This document shows, one piece after another, positions 54,012-64,000 of a stretch of 64,000 nucleotides of DNA; position 1 is the stretch's first letter; every line of letters starts with the position of its first letter. The notes under the pieces were generated by a model that was not told the origin of the DNA, did no database searches, and saw nothing but the letters and a program-made list of their open reading frames with translations. Where the stretch lies: positions 10,066,501 to 10,130,500 of the forward strand of contig NC_051101.1 in the NCBI RefSeq assembly GCF_901709675.1. Reading direction: 5' to 3'. Position numbers and translations under genes: made by a program. The stretch is from Syngnathus acus. Its lineage: Eukaryota > Chordata > Actinopteri > Syngnathiformes > Syngnathidae.

Positions 54012-54873
54012 TACCGTATTTTCCGCCCTAAAAGGCGCACCTAAAAACCTAAAATTTTCTCAAAAGCCGACAGTGCGCCTTATAGGCCAGTGCGCCTTAT
54101 ATATGGATCAACTGATGAATTTGTTGATCCATACTGGTTGTACACAGTGCTCTGCCAAAATGTTTCAGTACGTTTTAGTACGACTAGTAAATTACAAGGT
54201 CGCATCGCTTCCCAGCATTACGGCAACTGTAGTCAGGGGGCGTCACCGAATAGCTGTTGTACCCGCGAGGCTATTTCATGTCAAAATAGGCTGCTCTGTT
54301 AATGTTTCGAGTAAATCTACGGATCGATATGGAAGGGAAACATAGGTAAGTAGTACCAATGCGTTAGATCGAACTTTAGTCAGTTCCGATCATTTTATAG
54401 GAGATCGTTTGAGAAACGCGATTGTTTACACTTTGCTGAGGCTCATGGGAGATTGCGAGCTGAGGCTCGTGAGACTTTGCGGATGGCTAATGCTATTGCG
54501 ATAGCTGCTATACGTACCAGGCTATTTCATGTCAAAATAGGCTGCTCTGTTAATGTTTCGAGTAAATCTACGGATCGATATGGAAGGGAAACATAGGTAA
54601 GTAGTACCAATGCGTTAGATCGAACTTTAGTCAGTTCTGATCATTTTATAGGAGATCGTTTGAGAAACGCGATTGTTTACAGAGGGCTCGTTGGTTATTG
54701 GCTAGTGGATGCATACCGCAACCCTAGTCAACCTCAGTTTGATGCAGTATAGCTTCTATTTTATGCGCCTTATAATCCGGTGCGCCTTATATATGGACAA
54801 AGTTTTAAAATGGGCCGTTCATTGAAGGTGCGCCTTATAACCCGGTGCGCCTTTTAGGGCGGAAAATACGGTA
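54012..54873. mobile_element. Composite 862-bp TATAAGGCGCACC-family element (copy 6)
   Basis: The ends TACCGTATTTTCCGCCCTAAAAGG and TAGGGCGGAAAATACGGTA are typical of the family; the matching changes at both tips keep them complementary. The interior is unlike the other copies. It carries a 163-bp direct repeat (54268-54430 and 54519-54681) that differs at a single base (GTTCCGATC versus GTTCTGATC). Between the copies lies a purine-rich GCTGAGGCTC(A/G)TG doublet. No transposase frame is evident. Confidence 0.82.
54268..54681 (+). repeat. 163-bp near-identical direct repeat inside the composite element
   Basis: Copies at 54268-54430 and 54519-54681 (offset 251) match at all but one compared position. 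They begin AGGCTATTTCATGTC and end ACGCGATTGTTTACA. Such identity implies a recent duplication or ongoing homogenisation. Confidence 0.85.
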
Positions 54874-57787
54874 CTCTTGCGAAGCAGAGGTGGAAATGGC
54901 CGCATCTTATCATTGGCTGCCTGTTAAATTTTCATGTTTTCAATTTTTTAAGTTTTATAACAAGTTGCTGCCTTGTCTCTTGTCTTCGTAGCCTTTTACA
55001 CTGCACAAAAAAATAACATTTTTGTCTTTGTTGTGTATTTCATGATGCGTTAAAAAAACGGTTTTAATCAGTGGTTATATCTTAAAATGACATTGCAAAT
55101 TCAGCTTAAATCGCCATCACGATACTTTTCCTGTAATCACGAAATTTAAGACGACTTGGATTTGATGAATATATGAAAAAAAAGCTCCGTTTTTGTTTCT
55201 CTTTAAATTTGTGAAACTGTTCCTTACTTACGTTGCATTGTGCGTGTTAATGCTAGCATGTTAAGTGACGTTCGCTAAAACAAAGCTCATGCGATATAAT
55301 CCAGAGCATTTAAATCCTATTTTTAGTTCTATAATAAATTAGCTAGCACTGTAGCATGCGCTCATAACGATAGCACATAAAAAAAAAATCAGGCTGCACT
55401 GAGGGTTCACAGCTCAAAAATCAAGCTAGCAGTGTGTAATGTTTTTATAATATTGTTGGATGGCATCAACAGCACCTCTACTGGGTGCCAGTAATTACTT
55501 AAATAATTGACACGATTGAAACAGTCAATTCCGCACAATTGATTTTTATACACAAGTATATTATACTCATCTCTCCGTAGATTTGTTTCGTCTGGGTCTT
55601 TATGAACTTCTCTCCCCTTTTCACTATGCATTATTGATTTCAGTATATTATTCTGGGGGAAATATAAAGCTCACCTTGAAAAGTTTGACCAGAAAATGTA
55701 TCTGGGATAGCATGCACCCTTTCCCCTCTTTTCCGGCCCCTTCAACTACCAAGAGAATCATCCCATCAAATATTTACAATGTTATCCAGCCCTCCAAGTC
55801 TTCCAACTAGACGGGCTGCTTCCATGTTTAAACGTTTCTTCTCCTACCTTATGCTTTACACCGCATATTATTTTTTTTTCACCTGTTGATTGTGGGCTAC
55901 TTCAATTTCCGAGCACAAACAACGTCTGCTCAGATAAAGGCGTGGTATAAAAAATATTATCACGAAAGTGCAGCCAGATATATCAGCGAAGCTTTCGTTT
56001 ACTCGGGTATACGTTGCGTTTATTAGATTCATCCTCGCTGTCCATTTTTTTAAAACCTGTCTTTGGTTTTTCAACTTAGCTGCGTTTGCTTTTGCCTTGT
56101 ATTTTAGTTTGATTTTATTCACATTATGTCCACCACAGCAGTTGTTATTTATAAATTAAATTGAATTGATGGAGTTGTAGCATAGCAAATTGTACTGCTG
56201 TTTGGAAGTATGATGATAAGAAAGGTAATTAGAGCTACGAATTGGAACCACTTGTTTTTATTGTTTTCTGATAGCAAAAGGCCATCTGTTCGGGGAAAGG
56301 ATTTATTTTGTTCAAGTGGACCCATTTGTGTTCTTTGGCTTATCGGGAAACCGTGCACTTACTAATGACTGGATTCTTGGTTCTACAAGACAGCGTAAAA
56401 ATAATAAGAATACATCGGCTGTGTCTGAAAATATTTCCTTCTCTGTGCTGAGCCTGTGGCTATGAAAAGAGCCTTCAGCAAATACTTTTTTTTTTTCCTC
56501 CTTCAAAAGACTGTTTGCTACTGTCTTCTTACCCTCTGGCATTTTCTGCCTGAGCAGATTGACTTTGGCACCTGACCTTTCGTCTATAATATTTAGTTGA
56601 CTTAATATTTCTATGGCAGGTCTAATGTCGGGTGAAAGATCTTGTGTCTCGGGCTGTCTGAAGTCTTTTTTTTTTTTTTGGTTTAAACTCCCCTAACCTT
56701 GGTGCATTCAAATCATAAGTTCTCTTAAAAGCCAATATTACGGGTCAGTCTTTCCAAAATGTTATTCACGTCACTCGTTTGTATTTTTGCTTTTTTAGTC
56801 GATCTTCAATTTCTCTTAGCCAAGAATGGAAAAGTAAATCAAGTGGCTTTGAATAACAATATGGAAGTTTCCTGTTTAATAGCGAAATATTCCGAACAAT
56901 CAATCTGATATCCGATGCTTTGACTTTAGCTTCAATTAAACATTCTAAACTTTGAAAACCTTTCCCTTCAAGGTGGATGATAAATTTAAAAGTTCAATCA
57001 AATGAGTTTGGTATCATTATTACAGAATACGCCCATGACAATAAACTTCTTTGTTTTTATTTGACGTTTTTGTGATCGTACTGTATATCCCTGAACAGAT
57101 TGAGCTTCAACTTTATGACATATTTTAGCAGGCGACACACACATATGGAGGATAGTTTGCTTGTGTGTGTGTGTGAGGCCACAGTAAATGCCAAAAGCTA
57201 GTGATACCAGCCACAACGTAATCATTCGGTCTGAGGATTATGAGAAGTAATAAGTCAAAGCCAGCCTTTCGATCAAAACGCCTTGGATAGAAGAAAAAAA
57301 CCCGCCGTCCTTGGCGCTTGAAAAAAAAACAAAGATCACCCTCGTGTCTCATAACTCACACTATTATTGAGGACGGTGATTTGATATCGATTGGCTTTCA
57401 CGTAGCTTATTGTTACATAGGTTAGTAGCTACAGACGTTTGTCCTCCCTAGCGTCAGCTGCACAATGTGCTGTTACGGCTTTACAGCAGCCTTTGCTCAG
57501 GATGTAAAATGACTCATGCGCCACATTGTGTGCTTGCTGATAAAGCTATTATTTCCCTCGACCCTGCGGACTCGGGTAAAACTTATCCATCTTTTTTTTG
57601 TCTGGCTTGTTTGCCTCTCTTATGTTCCTGCTGGCTTGTTTGGGCGGGTCAACAGATGCCCAACAAAGTTTTAATAGTTTGTAATTAATGCCACCGAAAA
57701 GGGAGCAGTTGTCCGTTGAAAATGGCGGATTGTAAAAGATGCCTCGGGTGTTATTAAAAGCTGCTCATGGTGTTTTTTTTTTTGCAG

Positions 57788-57869
57788 GTTCTGATTGAGG
57801 CTACGGTTTCCACGGAGCGACAAGGGTACATTGCGATCGATGACATCATGGTGCTCAACTATCCTTGCT
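57788..57869 (+). CDS. ptpru: ptpru exon C: end of the MAM domain
   Basis: This 82-nt exon (phase 0 in, 1 out) follows a T-rich GCAG acceptor and ends at a GTAAGT donor. It encodes residues 136-162: VLIEATVS, a GYIAIDDI block and [14 protein letters not shown] is the final strand motif of MAM domains in this family, and Cys162 should close the second MAM disulfide with Cys75. The joined frame continues as Tyr163 into exon D. The small size and phases are characteristic of the last MAM exon of R2B phosphatases. A candidate alternative segment with identical phases lies about 1.8 kb downstream. Confidence 0.95.
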
Positions 57870-59180
57870 GTAAGTGACACCTCTGACAATAAGTTGCAAA
57901 TACAAAAAGGGGAGGAGAAGCTGAAGGAGAAAAATAAGAATTTAACGGTTTCCGAGGGGGAGAATGTACTTCAAAGTCGCGTGGAACGTAAATAGGATGG
58001 AGAAAAGTCACGGTCGATCATCGTGGTTATCCCGAGGGATACCGCGACGACGGCTGCTATTAAAAACGTTTTTGAAGGCCTACTGTGAAAGACTTTCATG
58101 ATCTCTTGTTTGGCTGTCAGAGTCGAGAGCTTAGGGTCATACATCTCCTTTTCAAAGCCTTTGAAGGAATTCATAAAAATGTCCTTCCCCTTATACTTGG
58201 TGGCTTTTTGTGTGCCCGAGGTGAGGAAGTAACGGCGCCGGTTTAGTGTGTTGTCATCCCGTGGGGACTTGCGGTGAAACATTTATTCAGACCCTTGAGC
58301 ACCTGGACGGAGTCTCTCAAGGTCATTGCGGCTCCGAATACCACTGAAAATCCTCGTCAGCTCGTTCGGGGTGAACTGCTCGGAAAGATTTGTGTCGGGA
58401 GATTCATCCGGTCATAATTGTATTTTGGGTTGTTTTTAAAAACAACAGCTTGGGTTACACTCTCGCTACATGCTACTACACACACCTAGCTTCCTCTCAG
58501 TGACCACAGATGGTCTTTTGAAGGCTCCCACTGTGGCAATTAAACAGTTAAGAATCTCATCAAGACCTGTGCATGCTTCACAATGTGGCGGACATCCAGT
58601 AAGCAGGATTTGGCAGCACAAAGTGTGAGTGAGGGAAGTAGTAAGCTGAATTCCAAGGGAGAAGTCACTTTGGGAACAAAAAAGTTCTGCGTGAATCGCA
58701 TTTTATATTAATTGTTCTCTCGCAAATGAAGCACTTTTCACAGATTTTTAAAAATACTTTTGTTCAACTGTCTTTGGGTCAATTTTGACTCATTATGTGG
58801 CGTTGTAATGACTCATCGTCAATCAGCCTATTTAAAAAAAAATAATTGGTGTATTTATCAGCTTTGTAGCAATCAGAGCAAAGCGCAATTAGATCGTAGA
58901 TGACTAATTTGTTCTAGAAGGGCAACTGATAAAAATCGAAACACATCGACATGATGGGAGCCAAGTCCAGTATGAAACTGTTTTGAATAGGTGCAAATTC
59001 AAATGTATCGCAGCGATTTGGTCTTATTTTAAGGAATCGGGTACTTGTGGAGACTGCCGATACCAACAACCGAAACATAAATGGCAAAACAAATCTGACA
59101 GTAAGTCTGCCTCGGCTGTCGTTGGCACTATACAGTGACACATTGGTACCGGTAGAGATTCCCCCCCCCAAAAAAAATAA

Positions 59181-59184
<4 letters not shown>

Positions 59185-59231
<47 letters not shown>
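59185..59231. repeat. (AT)n microsatellite
   Basis: A pure AT dinucleotide tract of about 47 bases, preceded by a C-run, an A-run and ATAAATAAAT. Confidence 0.95.
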
Positions 59232-59232
<1 letters not shown>

Positions 59233-59697
59233 TTGCTTACATACCACACAATATTACCTTTAAATAAAAAAAAATATTTTCCCAGAAACTCCGATTATTC
59301 AGCCTTCCTGTTAAGCTTCTACTGTTTACTCATTAATAGCAGTTGGAGCATTATTTATTCTTAGAATGATGATTGCACTGCGGAAAAATGTTTCATAATG
59401 TTTCAATGGTTAATTTTCTCGATCATCAGTGTATAATGGGGATATATTTATTTTTTTACGTGTAATTGGTCTAAAGGGACTTATTCAGAGTTTCCGCCAG
59501 ATTCTCAAGGTCTCCTTTTCCCAGTATTATTACTTATGTGTTTTCTTTCATTATATATTGTAAATAAACAAGATCAAAACCCATCACCATATTATTGATG
59601 TACTTCAGAGAACGCACAGTGGTGATTGAGAAACAAACATTAACCTCCCTTCCTTCTGCTTCGGCTTGGCTGTAACTCTGCCATCTTTTCCCGTCAG

Positions 59698-59833
59698 TCA
59701 TCGGGAGTGACAAGTCGACACGTCCTCCCCGATTTCTCAGACATGGCAGGCTACGCGACCGGCATTTACACGGCCATTTGTTTCGCCGTGGCTTCTCTCC
59801 TCCTCACTTCTCTATTGTTAATCACCAAATTGG
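59698..59833 (+). other. Candidate cassette exon encoding a transmembrane segment
   Basis: A strong acceptor (pyrimidine-rich tract ending CCCGTCAG) precedes it and a GTGAGA donor follows. The 136-nt segment is open as 45 codons plus one base when entered in phase 0. It encodes a short polar lead containing LPDFSDMAGYA, then about 21 hydrophobic residues (TGIYTAICFAV through LLLI, bases 59761-59823), then TKL. Its phases (0 in, 1 out) equal those of exon C, so exon B could splice to it and it to exon D in frame, replacing the end of MAM with a membrane span. Its third codon positions are GC-rich against an AT-rich intron. I do not recognise the protein. It may instead be an exon of another transcript, a relic or coincidence. 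Confidence 0.4.
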
Positions 59834-60281
59834 GTGAGATTGGGTTACGTACTCCTCCGCATTGGCAGCTCAGCTCAGGACATTATTAGTCAAAATGTGG
59901 AGGATTGATGCTCATGCTGTGGGTTCCCCTTCACACATTTCCCTCCTACACTCTGCTCTGAACAAATTACACTTGATCCAAAGCGTATTCACCGTAACAC
60001 CATAGTGAGAAGTCAGGTGTGTTTTCTATTCTATTCTCTTAATGGACTACCAGAAATGTCTCCATACCAAAGGATAAGGACTTTTTCCAACCAAAAAAAA
60101 AACCCTTGACGTTTGCTGTACATAGAAAAAGTGTCAACATCACAAAACAGAATGATTTGTTCTCGCTAACTGAAAATGACTGTGTTTGAGCCCTGATAAG
60201 AACGTGTCCTCGCTGGCGGGCTGGCGTTGCGAGTGGCCGAAAGGTAATTCTTTCCCTTCTCTCCTCCATACGCCTTTTTAG

Positions 60282-60397
60282 ATAAGGCACCGCATTTCTC
60301 CAGGCTTGGGGAGGAGGAGGTGAACGCTGCACAAAATGCAACTTTCCAGTGTGTGGCTGCTGGAAAGGCTTCCGAGGCTGACAAATTTCTTCTGGAG
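60282..60397 (+). CDS. ptpru: ptpru exon D: first half of the Ig domain
   Basis: This 116-nt exon (phase 1 in, 0 out) follows a TTTTTAG acceptor and ends at GTGAGT. It encodes residues 163 (shared) to 201. [22 protein letters not shown] and [15 protein letters not shown] match the start of the PTPRU Ig domain, where human has [18 protein letters not shown]. Cys186 is the B-strand cysteine of the Ig disulfide and pairs with Cys240 in exon E. Asn181 is in an NAT glycosylation sequon. In R2B phosphatases the Ig domain packs tightly against MAM, and together they form the homophilic adhesive unit. Exon length and phases fit the family. Confidence 0.95.
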
Positions 60398-60515
60398 GTG
60401 AGTGGTTCATTTATCCACCGATGAATTTATGCAACCTGTTGGACTTGGACTCGAAATGAAATTCTTTATATTGTTCGTAGACACAAAGTGTGGTCTTGTA
60501 AAACTATAAAAGCAG

Positions 60516-60555
<40 letters not shown>

Positions 60556-61642
60556 CTCTCATAAAAGCGTCTCATTATATTGTGAGGGATAATTGATATC
60601 CGCAAGAATACTCTGCGTCATTCCGTCCTGACGTCAAAAATAGTCCTATTTTTTCCCTCACAATGCTCGCCGAGTGTTATTATGCACCAGTTTTATGTGC
60701 TTGAACTTGAACTAGTACTTAACCAGACTGCAATATAAAGAAGGCTTATAATTCATGTTAGTTAAGTGACATTACAGAACAATCAGTCATGTTACAATTA
60801 AAGGAGAGTTTTTAATTTGAGTACATAATAGCTCGCCAGCAGTACGACAAATTGTACTTTAATCTTAACTTTCTTTGAGTCCACTTCTCTTACGTCCTTG
60901 TTTTACTTTTCCAACAAATTCCCTTTTTGTTTGGGGGTTGCGTAGTATTTATTGATGTATAGTGCAACGGTCTCAGCGGGCCTACCAAGGCAGCCATGTT
61001 TTTTTTTCTTGTGGTCTCAATATTTTTCTTCATAGAACCTCAGTGACTGTGTTTGTTGTCTTGTGGTTTGTGTGGTCTGTGACTTAAGTGTAAGAGCAGC
61101 AGAAGCAAAACCAGAATGTTTGTGTTGCTCCCCACATGCTCGCATGCTAATGCTAGCATAAGATAAGCGTCAGTACAAAGCATTCAGTTGACCTTTTCTC
61201 TCTTCGAGAGCATGTTAATGAATTTTCTTATAATTTTTAATCATCTAATCATGATAAATTTTCCAAAAGTATGGTGCTTTTGATGCATCGCTAATTACTA
61301 AGATCTCAATAGGATTATGTTTGCGGTTAATAAAGCATGCTTAATTGTCTAACGAGTGAATTCCCACCATTGGAATGCATGATATTTTGTCAGGATTAAA
61401 TTAGACAAATGCCATTCTAATTTATAATTGATAGTTTTTTTTATTACTGATGCAATAACTGATTGATAGCCGTTGTCTGTTTTTAGTCATCAGGAATTTA
61501 TTCTTTGCAGCAAATGCAATGGTCACAATTAATTAATGTTATCTGATCTTTATTCTATTTTATGGTTTTAAAATCCAAAATAGGCACGTTTTGCCATTTA
61601 GTAGTTGAACATTCTCTGACCTTGGCCATGTATGTTTTTCAG
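60398..61642 (+). other. Intron between exons D and E (about 1.2 kb)
   Basis: A GT-AG intron in phase 0. It holds a (TA)n tract at 60521-60552 and otherwise plain AT-rich sequence in which I see no further feature. Confidence 0.9.
60521..60552. repeat. (TA)n microsatellite
   Basis: A pure TA dinucleotide tract of about 32 bases. Confidence 0.95.
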
Positions 61643-61817
61643 AGACACAACGGGGAGATTATAACCAGTGCGACGGTCAAGCACCTAAGTCACCGGCGTT
61701 TTGTGGTATCGTTCCAGTTAGACAGCGTCCAGAGGTCAGATCAAGACCTTTACCGCTGCATCACGCAGTCCCCCAAGGGATCGGGGGTTTCGAACTTTGC
61801 AGAACTCATCGTAAAAG
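61643..61817 (+). CDS. ptpru: ptpru exon E: second half of the Ig domain
   Basis: This 175-nt exon (phase 0 in, 1 out) follows a GTTTTTCAG acceptor and ends at GTAAAG. It encodes residues 202-259. [37 protein letters not shown] and a [13 protein letters not shown] tail reproduce the second half of the R2B Ig domain. DQDLYRC is the tyrosine-corner motif (D-x-D-L-Y-x-C), and Cys240 closes the Ig disulfide with Cys186. SNFAELIVK is the closing strand leading to the first fibronectin repeat; human PTPRU shares the SNFAELIVK wording. An ATG far upstream in the same frame is intronic and not a start. Confidence 0.96.
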
Positions 61818-63476
61818 GTAAAGCTTTATCTCCTTTGTCCTGGGGTCACTAATATTATTTTTTTCTTCCTTTCTCATGTTTGAGAGAAAAGAATGATGGT
61901 TGATATATAAAATAGAGAGAATTAAAAGATGTTGGACATGAGTTCATTGAAGTTCCAGTTTGGAAATGCTGAACCCATGTTCAAAGATTTGATTGGCGAC
62001 TCGGTGCCACTTTACGTGGAAAGCCTTTGGTTGGAAAATTCAGTCTCCCGGACGTATACGTCTGAGTTGGTATCAAAGTGGCTGCCCGTCGTCTTCTCCT
62101 GTCATAAAGCTGCTCACTTGACTTGGTCTCCTGCAGTCCTGTCATATCATGTACCACAGATGGTGACCTCAGTCCCATTAGTCACTCCAACCCCACAGCC
62201 TGACACCACTTTGACAGCATAGTAATGACATGACTGTGAGGTGGTTTGCTGGCAAAACATATCAAGCCTCCGCTACAATGAGAACTTGGAAATAAGAATG
62301 TCACACTCTCACTTTTCTTCCCCTTTGCTGACCTTTAGCACTAGATTTTTTCATACCAAGCTCAAATTTCGGAAGTGTGTGTCAAAGTGGTCAGACTTCA
62401 CATGTAGCGGTAACCAATAAGTAGATCTCAGTTTCTGAAAGTTTGGGCACTCCTGATGGAGACAATTTGGGAAGAAACTGAAGTTTCCACACTGAAAACC
62501 CCAACAAAGATTAAAACTTGTTATGAATTTTAGTATTTCTGTGTTATTTTTAACAGTGCTGCTGGTATAGATATAATATAATATAATTCATACAATATAA
62601 TACAATATAATACAATATAATATAATATAAAAAAATATAACATAACATATAACATAATATGCCATAATATGACATAACATGACATAACATGACATGTAAT
62701 ATAGTATAGTATAGTATAGTATAGTATAGTATAGTATAGTATAGTATAGTATAATATAATAGAATGTGGATTTATTTATCTGGTCTGCAGCCATCAAAGT
62801 GATTTTGTACCCACACCATTCTCCCGTTATTCATACTGCGGATGAAATTTGGTTTTGCATTTAGGTTCAGATATTGACGCCTCAAAGATGAGAAGCTGTA
62901 GGAGTAAAAATGGGGTTCTCTAGCGACGTATAAATCCTGTTAAGAAAGGGCTCTCAAAAGACAGGGGCGCCTCCGCTGGAATGACAGATTAGTCACAGCC
63001 ACACATCTCACTGTGATCTTTTCTTGTGCTTTGTCCTCATTCCCTTTTGCGCTGCCTTCCTTTCCTTACACCATCGCCCGTGTAATTGTTCAGCAGCTTA
63101 GATGTGCGAGTAACTGACCGTTGGGCTTGAAATTAATCCCCAGTTGGCAATCTCAACTGACAGTATGGAGACACTCGTCTTTTATGGTGAAACGGATGAA
63201 GGGCGCCTAATTTTTCTGTGGTAAAGGTTGTTTGATTGTTTTCACACCTGTTTTTTTTTTTCCCCCCGCTCTGCTTAATGTATGCGGGTTTGTGAAGGCC
63301 TTGTTAATCGCCGTGACTAATCTGCTATTTGAACGTAGCATGACCTACCCGCATCCTTCAGTCCCTTAGGGCCCATTTAGTAATTCTCACCGGCGTTGAT
63401 GAGAAGTTCAATTAGTCAAACGGCGTCAAAATTGTTTCACCAGTTGAATTGATCTTTTTCTTCTGTTTCTAAACAG
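61818..63476 (+). other. Intron between exons E and F (about 1.7 kb)
   Basis: A GT-AG intron in phase 1. A degenerate A/T satellite occupies 62571-62762. The stretch from about 62930 to 63420 is non-repetitive and compositionally balanced and could be a conserved element. No coding sequence was recognised. Confidence 0.88.
62571..62762. repeat. Evolving pentamer-like A/T satellite
   Basis: Blocks of ATAAT, ATACAAT, CATAACAT/GACATAACAT and finally about ten copies of ATAGT (62700-62750) succeed one another. The ordered shift of unit suggests one satellite that changed its repeat unit stepwise. Confidence 0.9.
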
Positions 63477-63770
63477 TACCACCTTCCCCTATCGCGCCAC
63501 CTCAGCTGCTGCGTGCTGGCTCCACTTACCTAATCGTCCAGCTCAACACCAATTCCATCCTTGGAGATGGGCCCATTATTCGGAAAGAGATTGAGTATCG
63601 CGCCAGCCAGTCTCCATGGTCCGAGGTGCACGGAGTGAACATGGTGACCTACAAGCTGTGGCACCTGGATCCCGACACCGAATACCACATCAGTGTGCTG
63701 TTGACTCGGCCGGGAGAAGGCGGCACAGGCCCACCCGGACCTCCGCTAGTCAGCAGGACCAAGTGCGCTG
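63477..63770 (+). CDS. ptpru: ptpru exon F: first fibronectin type III repeat
   Basis: This 294-nt exon (phase 1 at both ends) follows a CTAAACAG acceptor and ends at GTGAGT. It encodes residues 261-357, with Val260 split over the junction. [34 protein letters not shown] and [20 protein letters not shown] form one complete FN3 repeat. The family's conserved Trp307, Leu323 and Tyr329 core positions are present. [12 protein letters not shown] closes it, as in human PTPRU, which ends the same exon with SRTKCA. One exon per repeat in phase 1-1 is the standard layout for extracellular FN3 modules. This repeat joins the MAM-Ig unit to further FN3 repeats encoded downstream of the window. Confidence 0.96.
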
Positions 63771-64000
63771 GTGAGTTCATCTTATAATTTGAAGTCATGC
63801 CTGTGAGATCTCTGAAAGAAAGTTCAGGAGTGTGTTGCAATGACACGTGCCGGCATTCCTACTGCAAATCAGTTGACTTTTACGTCTGAATACAAATACG
63901 GGATTGCCGTTGTTCTTGACAGCTGATATAAGCGTGCGTTGGAAACACAAAATCCAACGTAGACTTTTTTTGCATGCGTGATCGGATTTCAAGCCCACTT
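63771..64000 (+). other. Start of the intron after exon F
   Basis: It begins GTGAGT directly after the exon in phase 1 and runs off the window end. No feature is visible in these 230 bases. Confidence 0.9.

Larger units (their letters stand above)
49429..57787 (+). other. Intron between exons B and C (about 8.4 kb)
   Basis: A GT-AG intron in phase 0. It contains MITEs at 49468-49858 and 54012-54873, an A/T-rich repeat remnant near 52380-52625 that includes a TTTGTATAGCGCTTTTC-type segment common in fish dispersed repeats, and short poly-A/T runs. No coding exon was recognised. The other long stretches hold nothing I can assign. Confidence 0.85.
57870..60281 (+). other. Intron between exons C and D (about 2.4 kb)
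   Basis: A GT-AG intron in phase 1. It holds an (AT)n microsatellite (59185-59231) and the exon-like transmembrane segment at 59698-59833. A 103-codon minus-strand open frame at 57971-58282 was inspected and not accepted as a gene. The rest shows nothing I can assign. Confidence 0.85.
26646..64000 (+). other. ptpru-like receptor tyrosine phosphatase gene, partial span
   Basis: Six coding exons lie in order and on one strand, and they join without a frame break. Together they encode the MAM domain, one Ig domain and the first fibronectin type III repeat of an R2B receptor-type tyrosine phosphatase. In this family the ectodomain mediates adhesion and a single membrane pass leads to two cytoplasmic phosphatase domains. 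Those later parts, like the signal-peptide exon, are not in the window. PTPRU is favoured over its three paralogues because the exon B, D and F sequences match its characteristic wording. Residue numbers used below count from the split codon at the start of exon A. Confidence 0.9.

Noticed and set aside
57971-58282. 103-codon minus-strand open frame with codon-like composition next to exon C
   Set aside because: A stop codon directly precedes the ATG, no protein family is recognisable, and several frames of similar length occur in this window by chance. I saw no splice context or neighbouring exon on that strand.
61929-62222. 97-codon open frame in the intron after exon E
   Set aside because: It lies between two exons that already join in frame, has no splice sites at its ends and matches nothing known.
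26646-63770. Assignment to PTPRT, PTPRM or PTPRK instead of PTPRU
   Set aside because: The paralogues share the layout, but exons A, B and D match PTPRU wording ([33 protein letters not shown]) where the others, as I recall them, differ.

Overview
This window is vertebrate genomic DNA, almost certainly from a teleost fish. It is AT-rich and intron-dominated, with GT-AG splice sites, fish-type microsatellites and many short non-autonomous DNA transposons. It holds part of one recognisable gene on the + strand: six consecutive coding exons of a receptor-type protein tyrosine phosphatase of the R2B (MAM-Ig-FN3) class. Residue-level resemblance, especially the [23 protein letters not shown]-type block of exon 3 and the first fibronectin repeat, points to PTPRU (PTP-pi/PCP-2) rather than PTPRM, PTPRK or PTPRT. 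Whether it is a ptprua or ptprub copy cannot be told from the window.

Layout: 1-26645 is probably intron 1, or upstream DNA plus intron 1; no convincing signal-peptide exon was found. Exon A (26646-26777) starts the MAM domain. Intron 26778-49156 is very large. Exon B (49157-49428) is the MAM core and exon C (57788-57869) ends MAM. Exons D (60282-60397) and E (61643-61817) make the Ig domain. Exon F (63477-63770) makes fibronectin repeat 1. All junction phases agree (1-1, 1-0, 0-1, 1-0, 0-1, 1-1), so the six exons join into one uninterrupted frame of 357 residues. Further FN3 repeats, the transmembrane segment and the phosphatase domains must lie beyond position 64000.

The introns carry at least six copies of a TA-flanked MITE family whose ends contain tandem TATAAGGCGCACC motifs, two members of a related TATAAGTCGCACC family, three full-length hAT-like elements (two with perfect 8-bp target duplications), solo hAT-type ends, an AATCGATTA-type dispersed repeat and several microsatellites.

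The most unusual item is an exon-like segment at 59698-59833, inside the intron between exons C and D. It has a good acceptor and donor and an open frame with a clean 21-residue hydrophobic segment. Its phases (0 in, 1 out) equal those of exon C, so it could replace exon C as a mutually exclusive cassette. I do not recognise it as any known part of PTPRU. The window shows no bacterial-type operons, CRISPR arrays, rRNA genes or convincing tRNA genes.
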